DNA of 64,000 nt from Alteromonas macleodii ATCC 27126. GTDB taxonomy: Bacteria; Pseudomonadota; Gammaproteobacteria; Enterobacterales; Alteromonadaceae. Shown here piece by piece: positions 38,277-45,533 of the stretch. How positions within the stretch are numbered: position 1 is the first letter of the stretch; each line of letters begins with the position of its first letter. A model generated the notes under the pieces. It made no database searches. It was not told the DNA's origin and worked only from the letters and a program-made list of their open reading frames with translations. The stretch is from assembly GCF_000172635.2 (NCBI RefSeq), contig NC_018632.1, positions 2,976,001 to 3,040,000 of the forward strand. The letters are read 5' to 3'. Made by a program: the position numbers and the translations under genes.

Positions 38277-38957
38277 ATGTCAGTGTGGAAAAAATTAGTA
38301 ACTGCAGTAAAAGGTGGTGCAACCGAAGCTGCTCAATCTGTCGTAGACAGTCAGGCTATTCGAATTCTGGAACAAGAAATTAGAGAAGCCAAAGAAGAAT
38401 TGCGTAAGTCAGACCATGCACGTACCCAAATCTTGGCAAAGTGTAAACTTTCTCAGCAAAAAGTGGATAGCTTCAATTCGTCAATTGCGGAATACGAAGC
38501 TCACGCGCGCAAGGCCATCGATAGCGACCGCCAACTCGCGTTAGACTGTGCGCAAAAGGTGTCCGAACTTAAAGAAGAACGAGACCAAGAACAAACATAT
38601 CTTGATCAGTTCCAGCAGTCAGAAAAGCAGCTGGCACAAAATATCCAACAGGCGAAAGCGAATTTACGTCGCTTAGAGCAGCAAGTGGATATGGTAAAAG
38701 CCACTGAAAGCGTTCAGAAGGCGCAAGTAGCGGTTTCTTCACGCCACATGGGTGCGAATAGCAAAATGAAAACGGCGACAGAGTCACTGTCACGTATTCA
38801 AGATAAGCAAAAGATGCGCAATGCTGAGCTACAAGCTGCAGAAGAGTTAGCAAACAATGAATCGAGCAGCGATCTAGAAAAACGCTTAGCCGAAGCGGGC
38901 ATTAAAGGGGGTAAAACCTCGGCCGATGACGAGCTAGCGCGAATTCTAGGCAAGTAA
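38277..38957 (+). CDS. yjfJ: PspA/IM30-family membrane-remodelling protein (YjfJ-like)
   Basis: A 226-residue, almost entirely helical, charged protein of the PspA/IM30 (ESCRT-III-like) superfamily. PspA proteins bind stressed inner membranes and form scaffolds. The coiled coil runs from about residue 25 to 170 (for example LEQEIREAKEELRKSDHARTQ and KANLRRLEQQVDMVKATESVQKAQ). The C-terminal part ends in a short conserved tail, TSADDELARILGK. It matches E. coli YjfJ rather than canonical PspA, since no pspBC or pspF is nearby. A terminator-like hairpin (38963-38991) follows. Confidence 0.9.
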   Translation: MSVWKKLVTAVKGGATEAAQSVVDSQAIRILEQEIREAKEELRKSDHARTQILAKCKLSQQKVDSFNSSIAEYEAHARKAIDSDRQLALDCAQKVSELKEERDQEQTYLDQFQQSEKQLAQNIQQAKANLRRLEQQVDMVKATESVQKAQVAVSSRHMGANSKMKTATESLSRIQDKQKMRNAELQAAEELANNESSSDLEKRLAEAGIKGGKTSADDELARILGK

Positions 38958-38962
38958 GTTAG

Positions 38963-38991
38963 AAAAATGGGAGCTACGCGCTCCCATTTTT
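38963..38991 (+). terminator. Terminator or attenuator after the PspA-like gene
   Basis: AAAAATGGGAGC-tacgc-GCTCCCATTTTT followed by AATTCTT. It would end the yjfI-yjfJ transcript, or attenuate it, before the channel gene. Confidence 0.8.
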
Positions 38992-39105
38992 AATTCTTGT
39001 TACAATAATTTCCTGCGTAAATTACTGTTAAGTAAAGCGCGAATCTAGACAAATCAAGTACTTCAAGGCAGAGTAAGGGCACGCATAACAAGGGCTGTTT
39101 CTTTT

Positions 39106-40161
39106 ATGTCTCCATGGATAAAACTGCGAAAAATCATGCTGCAATATTTTGCAGAATCACGTTGGTACACCATTGTCGGTGCCACCGCCTTTTACGCAGT
39201 AACAAGTTATTGGCTGCTATACGCTGCAGACGAGCACGATTTAATTACCAACGCCGACTTTGTTTACTGGCTGGCGGTCACCGCCTCTACAGTGGGCTAT
39301 GGTGATTTGTCACCCGTCACGCCAGCGGGAAAACTGATTGTAGCGCTTTACGTCATACCGCTTGGTTTGAGTATCTTCGCCATGGTAATTGGCCGGATTG
39401 CAGCTTGGGTTTCATTAACGTGGAAGAAAGGATTGTTGGGTATGAACAGCTTGATACTAAATGAGCATATCTTGGTAATTGGGTGGAATGAGCAGCGTAC
39501 TATGCTGCTGCTTGATTTAATACTGCAAGAACGCGATGCCATGCCAGAGCGCCCCGATATTGTACTGTGCGTGAAGGCCGACATCACTAATCCCATGCCT
39601 GGCGTGATTGAGTTCGTGAAGGTAGATTCGTTTAACAAAGACGAAGATATGGATCGCGCCTGCGTGTCCACCGCCCGAACTATTCTTATCGATAACCCAC
39701 AAGACGATGTCACCATGACTACCGCGCTGTATTGTACTAAGCGTAATCCTGATGCACATCAGGTGGCTTATTTTGATGATGATAGTCTAGTGAGCTTACT
39801 TCAGGATCACTGCCCTAAAGTGGAGTGTACACCCAGCGTGGCAATAGAAATGTTAGTTAAAGCCGCTTTTGATCCTGGTTCAAGTATGCTTCATCACGAC
39901 TTACTGAGTATTGAAGAAGGCCAGGCGCAATTTTCAGTAAAAATACCAGAAAGTAGCCACGCCATTTCTGTTGCTAAGTTATTTATTAATTTGAAACGTA
40001 AACACGATGCCATCTTTATTGGTTATGCGCCAAATGGTCTTGTGAAAGAAATGGTGGTAAACCCACCGTTGGACGTTACGTTAAACCCGGGCGACACTTT
40101 GTTTTACATTGCTGAGCGCCGCATTAACGCAATTAACTGGTCTTCTCTAGACGCTGATTAA
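39106..40161 (+). CDS. Potassium channel with RCK-like cytoplasmic domain
   Basis: A 351-residue inner-membrane channel of the two-segment KcsA/MthK type. The first membrane helix is at about 22-41 and the pore helix and selectivity filter are TVGYGD (62-67), which is the K+ signature. A second helix (about 74-98) follows. The C-terminal half has a Rossmann-like TrkA-N domain (HILVIGWNEQRTMLLLDLIL, where the usual GxGxxG is GWNEQR) and a TrkA-C-like end. There is no counterpart in the E. coli yjf operon. It lies between the yjfJ-like and yjfK-like genes, 11 bases before the latter. Confidence 0.92.
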   Translation: MSPWIKLRKIMLQYFAESRWYTIVGATAFYAVTSYWLLYAADEHDLITNADFVYWLAVTASTVGYGDLSPVTPAGKLIVALYVIPLGLSIFAMVIGRIAAWVSLTWKKGLLGMNSLILNEHILVIGWNEQRTMLLLDLILQERDAMPERPDIVLCVKADITNPMPGVIEFVKVDSFNKDEDMDRACVSTARTILIDNPQDDVTMTTALYCTKRNPDAHQVAYFDDDSLVSLLQDHCPKVECTPSVAIEMLVKAAFDPGSSMLHHDLLSIEEGQAQFSVKIPESSHAISVAKLFINLKRKHDAIFIGYAPNGLVKEMVVNPPLDVTLNPGDTLFYIAERRINAINWSSLDAD

Positions 40162-40172
40162 GAGGCGTAAAC

Positions 40173-40817
40173 ATGTTTAGTAAACTATTTAAAAAATCAG
40201 AACCTAAAAAACCTAAGTCGCCAGAAATAATGGGGCTTTATTTAGGTGGCTCTTTCGAGTTAGATAACTTGAAACTTTCGCTATTAGAACCGGAGCTCAC
40301 TATTGAAGGCGCAGCCCGTTCTCAATTAATTCAAGCGGTAGGAGAAGCGCCCTTAGATACAGGTGGCACTCTGCTTCGCTTTTACACCGACGACGATGGA
40401 TTTTTACAGGTGGTCACCGACGGCGGCTTGTCTGAGAATCACATTACCGATGTTAAGCTGTGGCACTTTTATGAAACGAAAACCATTGGTAATACTGCTC
40501 AGTGGAACGAATGCTTGAAAAACATTATCAGCCAGCCCACCTATGAGCTTGACGGTAAGGTCTATATCCGCGTGTGGGGGGCAGTGGGCGATGAGTCACC
40601 GCCTGTTGCCGTCACTGAAACTACCTATGAAGAAGATGGTGATGTGAGTACTACTGATCAGTTTATGATGCTGTATGAACGCCCAATCAGTAATGACAGA
40701 GTTGAAACCCTGCTTGTTGTGGGTGAAGAAAAGCAAGTAGGTAATAATTTAGATAGATGTTTGGTGATTTCAACGGGGTTTGATGTTGAACCTGCAGATA
40801 TCACTATAAACGGTTAA
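40173..40817 (+). CDS. yjfK: DUF2491 protein (YjfK-like)
   Basis: A 214-residue soluble protein with a basic N-terminus (FKKSEPKKPKSPEIMGLYLGGSFEL) and the body VEGAARSQLIQAVGEAPLDTGGTLLRFYTDDDGFLQV in family order (here IEGAARS). It corresponds to E. coli YjfK (DUF2491), of unknown function. It has no signal peptide. It is tightly spaced with the channel gene upstream and the DUF350 gene (15 bases) downstream, so all are probably one transcript. Confidence 0.87.
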   Translation: MFSKLFKKSEPKKPKSPEIMGLYLGGSFELDNLKLSLLEPELTIEGAARSQLIQAVGEAPLDTGGTLLRFYTDDDGFLQVVTDGGLSENHITDVKLWHFYETKTIGNTAQWNECLKNIISQPTYELDGKVYIRVWGAVGDESPPVAVTETTYEEDGDVSTTDQFMMLYERPISNDRVETLLVVGEEKQVGNNLDRCLVISTGFDVEPADITING

Positions 40818-40832
40818 TAAAAGGGAATAACT

Positions 40833-41249
40833 ATGGATACGATCATGCAATCTTTGGCTGGCCTGGATAACTTTGCGCTTTACTTCGGCTTGTCGATTGT
40901 TTTTTTGTTTATCTTCAAATTGGTGTACGCCTTGGTCACACCTCACGATGAATGGAAGCTGGTAAAAGAAGAGAAAAACGTTGCCGCTGCCATCGGCTTT
41001 GGTGGCGCTATAATCGGTTTTGCCATCGCCCTTGGCAGCGCAGCTTCAAACTCGGTTGCTGTAGTAGATTTTGCTATTTGGGCGCTTGTTGCTGTGATTG
41101 CACAATCCCTAGCGTTTGCCATTTTGCGTTTCAGCTTTATGCCGAAAATCGCTGAGCGCATAAACAATAACGAAGTTTCTGCGGGCGTTATGCTTGCCAG
41201 CATGTCTATTGCCGTAGGCTTACTCAATGCCGCTTGCATGACCTATTAA
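40833..41249 (+). CDS. yjfL: DUF350 membrane protein (YjfL-like)
   Basis: A 138-residue inner-membrane protein with four hydrophobic segments, corresponding to E. coli YjfL (DUF350). Segments are at about 13-33, 48-69, 75-98 and 115-136 (for example AAAIGFGGAIIGFAIALGSAA and GVMLASMSIAVGLLNAACM). DUF350 proteins often co-occur with PspA-like proteins and ATP-grasp ligases. Function unknown; a membrane partner of PspA or of the channel is a possible role. Confidence 0.88.
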   Translation: MDTIMQSLAGLDNFALYFGLSIVFLFIFKLVYALVTPHDEWKLVKEEKNVAAAIGFGGAIIGFAIALGSAASNSVAVVDFAIWALVAVIAQSLAFAILRFSFMPKIAERINNNEVSAGVMLASMSIAVGLLNAACMTY

Positions 41250-41259
41250 GGGGGCAGCG

Positions 41260-41928
41260 ATGACTGATAAACGAAATACTCAGCTTGATGTTATTGATAG
41301 CGTGCAAGGTGAGAAGCCCGCATTAAAACGCACCAAACATATTGACCTTGGTCGCATGCGCAAAGGTTTTAGCGTGAAGCCTTTAGCATTGGGTGTGGCC
41401 AGCGTTATTTTAAGTGGTTGTGGCGGCGAAAAAGAAGACGCCACTATTTACACCTCGCTAGAAGACTGTAAACAGGATTTTCCTGATGCAGTAGAGCGTT
41501 GTGAAGCTGCCTACCAGACAGCGGTCGACGAGGCCATGCGCACCAGTCCGCGCTTTAGCTCTGAGTACGACTGCGAACATGAATTTGGCCCTAACCAGTG
41601 CCAATATGTGAATAATAGTAGCGGCAGCTTTTTCATGCCGTTCATGGCAGGCTACATGGTGAGCTCTCTGCTATCGCCAAATCGCTATTACTCACAGCCC
41701 TTATATACTTCCTATTCATATAATTCACCGTTTCGTTCACGCTGGATAACGGCAGACGGCTATGTGTTCGACGGTGACATTCGCAAAAGAAAATATCGCG
41801 TAAACAAAGACGTTTATAAGCCTAAGCCTACCGTGAACCGCACAATGAAACGAGGCGGGTTTGGTAGCAGCGTTCGTGCAAAATCATCTTGGGGTAGCAG
41901 CAGCCGTAAAGGCGGCTGGGGCGGATAA
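41260..41928 (+). CDS. yjfM: DUF1190 protein (YjfM/YgiB-like) with Gly-Gly C-terminus
   Basis: A 222-residue protein of the DUF1190 family. Residues 24-34 ([11 protein letters not shown]) are the family's basic N-terminal patch; residues 41-54 ([14 protein letters not shown]) are hydrophobic with a lipobox-like end at Cys54, unusually far from the N-terminus. The middle holds conserved cysteines ([33 protein letters not shown]) and a Gly-rich turn [12 protein letters not shown]. The tail is low-complexity Ser/Gly/Lys ([13 protein letters not shown]) and ends ...GGWGG. An ATP-grasp amide ligase begins two bases after its stop. Whether it is a lipoprotein is uncertain. Confidence 0.87.
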   Translation: MTDKRNTQLDVIDSVQGEKPALKRTKHIDLGRMRKGFSVKPLALGVASVILSGCGGEKEDATIYTSLEDCKQDFPDAVERCEAAYQTAVDEAMRTSPRFSSEYDCEHEFGPNQCQYVNNSSGSFFMPFMAGYMVSSLLSPNRYYSQPLYTSYSYNSPFRSRWITADGYVFDGDIRKRKYRVNKDVYKPKPTVNRTMKRGGFGSSVRAKSSWGSSSRKGGWGG

Positions 41929-41930
41929 CT

Positions 41931-43097
41931 ATGTTTAGAATGCCTTGCCAGCCTCGCAAGGGCTGGCAGCAGTTGGCTAACGAGTTTGGTTTTCATTTCC
42001 ACACCATGTATGGCGAGCCTTATTGGGATGAAAGTGCCTACTACCAATTCACGCTAGCGCAAATTGAAAACGACATTGAAGACCCCACAGCCGAGCTACA
42101 TCAAATGTGCTTGGCAGTGACCGAAGATGTGGTTAATAGTGAGGAATTACTTACTCGTTTTCGAATTCCAGAGCAACATTGGGACTTAGTAAGAGACAGC
42201 TGGCAGGAAAGAGCCCCCAGTTTGTATTCACGCCTTGACCTTGTCTACAGCGGCAAAGGGCCAGCTAAGCTGCTAGAAAATAATGCAGATACGCCCACCA
42301 GCTTGTATGAATCTGGGTTTTGGCAGTGGCTGTGGCTTTCACAAAATGTGGATGCCGGCAAACTCGCCCTGCACGCTGATCAGTTCAATAGCTTGCAAGA
42401 AAAACTAGTTCATCGCTTTCGCGAAATAGCATTGCACTACAACATTAATCAACTGCACATGGCGTGTTGTAAAGATACCGTAGAAGACCGCGGAACAGTG
42501 CAGTACCTACAAGACTGCGCTACAGAGGCCGGGCTTTTAGCTGACTTCGTTTTTATTGAAGACATTGGGTTAGCGGACACGGGCGTTTTTACCGATCTTC
42601 AAGACGCGCCAATTACAGACTGCTTCAAGCTTTATCCTTGGGAGTTTATGCTGCGCGAAGAGTTTGGCGATGTGTTAGAAGGTGCCCAAGTTAATTGGAT
42701 AGAGCCCCCATGGAAATCGATAATTTCCAATAAAGCCTTGCTTCCTCAGCTTTGGAATAAATTTGAAGGCCACCCTAACCTGCTTCCCGCTTATTTTTCA
42801 GATGAAATAAACACAAACACACTATCAGGAAAGTGGATTAAAAAGCCTCTGTTTTCAAGGGAGGGCGCGAATGTTTCTATCATTGAAGGTGGAATTGAGA
42901 ATAGGCTTAGCGATGGTCCTTACGGCGAAGAAGGCTATATTGTTCAAGTATTTGAACCTTTACCCGTTTTTGAAGGTAACCATACACTCATAGGTAGTTG
43001 GTTGGTAGATGACATGCCAGCAGGTATTTCAGTAAGAGAAGATGTATCTGCTATTACCCAAGATCTCTCTCGCTACCTTCCTCATATTATTTTGTAA
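41931..43097 (+). CDS. yjfC: Glutathionylspermidine synthase-like ATP-grasp ligase (YjfC/YgiC-like)
   Basis: A 388-residue ATP-grasp enzyme related to the synthetase half of E. coli glutathionylspermidine synthase, which joins a glycine carboxylate to a polyamine. Typical parts include [79 protein letters not shown], and the substrate/ATP region [20 protein letters not shown]. It ends [17 protein letters not shown]. It lacks the amidase domain of Gss. It lies directly after the DUF1190 gene, the same pairing as ygiB-ygiC and yjfM-yjfC in E. coli. Its real substrate is unknown. Confidence 0.9.
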   Translation: MFRMPCQPRKGWQQLANEFGFHFHTMYGEPYWDESAYYQFTLAQIENDIEDPTAELHQMCLAVTEDVVNSEELLTRFRIPEQHWDLVRDSWQERAPSLYSRLDLVYSGKGPAKLLENNADTPTSLYESGFWQWLWLSQNVDAGKLALHADQFNSLQEKLVHRFREIALHYNINQLHMACCKDTVEDRGTVQYLQDCATEAGLLADFVFIEDIGLADTGVFTDLQDAPITDCFKLYPWEFMLREEFGDVLEGAQVNWIEPPWKSIISNKALLPQLWNKFEGHPNLLPAYFSDEINTNTLSGKWIKKPLFSREGANVSIIEGGIENRLSDGPYGEEGYIVQVFEPLPVFEGNHTLIGSWLVDDMPAGISVREDVSAITQDLSRYLPHIIL

Positions 43098-43116
43098 TCT
43101 ACTTTAGGGGCGTTCG

Positions 43117-43656
43117 ATGAAGCCGCTTTCTTTCCAAATTCGCGTTCTACTGACGCTAGGTGCATTGTTAATCGTAATAGAAGTAGCAAACTTACTTACC
43201 GGCAATGCACTTAATCAGTTTGGTGTAGTGCCTCGTACACTGTCAACCTTGCCATATATATTCACAGCCCCTTTCCTTCACGGTACACCCACGCATTTGA
43301 TGGCTAACTTGGTGCCTCTTTTGCTGTTCATGTGGCTTACTATGCAGTGGGGAAAACGCACGTTTCTTATCGCTACGCTAAGCGCACTGCTTATAGGTGG
43401 TTTGGGCGTGTGGCTGTTCGGTAGAAGCGCTACGCATATTGGCGCGAGCGGCATGGTATATGGCTACTTCGGCTTCCTCGTGCTAGCAGGATTTAGAAGT
43501 AACAAAGTGCGGTATTTGCTTATTTCACTAGTAGTTGCAGCGCTATACGGAGGAATGCTGGTTGGTGTGCTTCCCACATCCAAATTTATTTCCTTTGAAT
43601 ATCATCTGTTTGGCTTTATTGGCGGCTTATTTGCCGCATGGCACTGGGCACGCTAA
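43117..43656 (+). CDS. Rhomboid-family intramembrane serine protease
   Basis: A 179-residue, six-segment membrane protease. The catalytic dyad is visible: Ser111 in GASGMVYGYFG and His163 in EYHLFGFIGG. The oxyanion HxxxN motif is HLMAN (His60, Asn64). Rhomboids cleave membrane-spanning proteins. It starts 19 bases after the ATP-grasp gene, so it is probably in the same transcription unit. E. coli yjf and ygi loci have no rhomboid. A substrate among the neighbouring membrane proteins is conceivable, but only by position. Confidence 0.9.
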   Translation: MKPLSFQIRVLLTLGALLIVIEVANLLTGNALNQFGVVPRTLSTLPYIFTAPFLHGTPTHLMANLVPLLLFMWLTMQWGKRTFLIATLSALLIGGLGVWLFGRSATHIGASGMVYGYFGFLVLAGFRSNKVRYLLISLVVAALYGGMLVGVLPTSKFISFEYHLFGFIGGLFAAWHWAR

Positions 43657-43702
43657 TTAGTTTACGTATAATTAGCCTCAAGATAAGACGTTGTAATTAG
43701 AT

Positions 43703-44404
43703 ATGTCAGCAGTACAAGAACCTACACAAAAAAACCAAGGCTTTTTCGGCAACCTCGCGTTTAACATTGTTATTCCTGTGGTGCTAATGAGCTATGCAAG
43801 TTCGGAAGATTACCTAGGCCCTGCGTGGAGCATTGTGGCGGCACTCAGCTTTCCTATTGGTTATGGCCTATGGGATTTAAAAGAGTCGGGAAAGGTCAAC
43901 GGCTTTTCCATTTTAGGCATTATCAGCGTACTACTTACCGGCGGGTTTAGCTTACTTAAACTGCCCGCAGAGTATATTGCGATAAAAGAAGCCGCTATCC
44001 CAGGCATTATCGGTATTGCTGTACTGGTAACCCAGTACTCTAATAAACCCTTGGTCAAAATGCTTATTTTGAACGACCAAATCATAAACTGGCCACACCT
44101 AAACCAAGTTCTTGATGCGAAAGGAAAGCAGAGCGAGTTTAAAAAGAAAGTCGCGGTTAGCTCTTACATCGTAGCCAGTTCGTTTTTCCTCTCTTCTGCA
44201 CTTAACTATATTTTAGCTAAAATGATTTTGGTCAGTGAGCCAGGCACTACGGCCTACACTGAAGAGCTTGGCCGAATGACTGCGCTTAGCTATCCAGTCA
44301 TTGTGATCCCGAGCATGATTTTGCTTATTGCAGCGCTCTGGTATTTATTCGCTCAAATCAAAAAAATTACTGGCGAAGAACTCGATAACTTTATTAATCA
44401 GTAA
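43703..44404 (+). CDS. VC0807-type membrane protein
   Basis: A 233-residue polytopic inner-membrane protein with about six hydrophobic segments (for example IVIPVVLMSYASSEDYLGPAWSIVAALSFPIGYGLWDL and YIVASSFFLSSALNYILAKMIL). The early pattern NxxxPxxxxxxxS with GPxxxxxxAxxFPxxxG is that of the VC0807 family (recognised from memory). Function is unknown. It begins 46 bases after the rhomboid gene and is followed by a terminator-like hairpin. Confidence 0.75.
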   Translation: MSAVQEPTQKNQGFFGNLAFNIVIPVVLMSYASSEDYLGPAWSIVAALSFPIGYGLWDLKESGKVNGFSILGIISVLLTGGFSLLKLPAEYIAIKEAAIPGIIGIAVLVTQYSNKPLVKMLILNDQIINWPHLNQVLDAKGKQSEFKKKVAVSSYIVASSFFLSSALNYILAKMILVSEPGTTAYTEELGRMTALSYPVIVIPSMILLIAALWYLFAQIKKITGEELDNFINQ

Positions 44405-44739
44405 AAAGACAATCGATAAGGGGCTTAACGCCCCTTTAACATGCCCTTCCCTACGACTGAAGCTATTACATATTTTGTAATTTAGGCTACTAAAGCAATT
44501 TCCTGAAACGCAGAAGAATACTAGCCATCAAATTCCCACACCGCTTTTAACCAAAAAGCGTGAGTATTACGTATACTCTCAATGATAAAAATAACCCATT
44601 CTATTAGAACATGTTGGCGCTAATTTAAAGCGCGCATAGCACCTCTAGCATTACGCCACAAGCGCTGAATATTGTGTATTGCGCGCATGCTTGCTCCTTC
44701 ATGTTCACACTAAGACGGTTCAATACGAAACGGCAAATT
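44405..44739. other. 335-base region upstream of the ABC operon
   Basis: After the hairpin at 44418-44440 it holds two short dyads with 5-base spacers, ATTACA-N5-TGTAAT (44465-44481) and GAGTAT-N5-ATACTC (44562-44578), either of which could be an operator. I see no supportable gene. Confidence 0.4.
44418..44440 (+). terminator. Hairpin at the end of the yjf-like locus
   Basis: AAGGGGC-ttaac-GCCCCTT followed by TAAC; a stable stem with a short T-run, 14 bases after the last stop. Confidence 0.55.
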
Positions 44740-45462
44740 ATGCTGACCATAAAAGACTTAAAGAAATCCTTTACACAGACAGGGGCTCCGCTCATCAACA
44801 ACCTTAGCCTTACCGTAAAGACAGGTGAATCGGTGAGTATTCAGGGGGCTTCTGGCTGCGGTAAATCTACCTTGCTGTCGCTTATTGCTGGGTTTGAGAC
44901 GCCCGACGGTGGAGATATTTCGGTAAATGGATTGTCGATTGCTGGCAATAGCAAACTCGATAATACATTTAAAGCGAAGGATATTGATAATTTTCGCAAA
45001 CAGCATTTAGGTATTGTGTTTCAAAGCTTCAATCTATTCGACTGCTTTAATGCGTGGGACAACATTGCCTTTACTGCAAGGCTAAAAGGTAATGTAGATA
45101 ACGACTACCAATTAGCATTAATGGAGCAGCTTGGGATATTACCCCTAGCGCAAAAGCCGCTAAGTCAGTTATCTGGCGGTGAACAGCAGCGCTGTGCCAT
45201 TGCTAGAGCACTTGTACATCGCCCCTCGCTTATCTTGGCCGACGAACCCACCGGCAATTTAGACGAAACCACTAGCGAAACCGTGTCTGACTTACTCTTT
45301 AAAACTTGTAAAGAGGCCAATACTTCTCTTGTTGTGGTAACTCATAGCCAAGACGTCGCAGTAAAAGCAGACGCCGCTTTGCGACTACATAAAGGGGTAT
45401 TAGAGAGTGTGAAATATAAAACTAAAGAACAAACCTTATCTTCACCAGTAGCAGCAAGCTAA
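44740..45462 (+). CDS. ABC exporter ATPase (LolD/MacB-like)
   Basis: A 240-residue ATPase of the lipoprotein-release/MacB subfamily. It has Walker [10 protein letters not shown], the Q-loop IVFQSFNLF, the signature LSGGEQQR, Walker [13 protein letters not shown] and the switch histidine in VVVTHSQD. The ATG at 44740 yields [11 protein letters not shown], the normal start; a longer ORF upstream (44674) adds 22 unlikely residues. It is followed by the large permease and a lipocalin-like lipoprotein, the Att-type (attE-F-G-H) arrangement. Its membrane partner is at 45534. Confidence 0.93.
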   Translation: MLTIKDLKKSFTQTGAPLINNLSLTVKTGESVSIQGASGCGKSTLLSLIAGFETPDGGDISVNGLSIAGNSKLDNTFKAKDIDNFRKQHLGIVFQSFNLFDCFNAWDNIAFTARLKGNVDNDYQLALMEQLGILPLAQKPLSQLSGGEQQRCAIARALVHRPSLILADEPTGNLDETTSETVSDLLFKTCKEANTSLVVVTHSQDVAVKADAALRLHKGVLESVKYKTKEQTLSSPVAAS

Positions 45463-45533
45463 TTACAGGTGAAAAACGTTAGCGATATGCGCCCTGTGAA
45501 AAACCCACCGAAAACAGCAAGTAGGAAGATAAC

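Noticed and set aside
44674-44739. Upstream start for the ABC ATPase
   Set aside because: It adds 22 residues unlike any ABC ATPase N-terminus; the ATG at 44740 matches the family.
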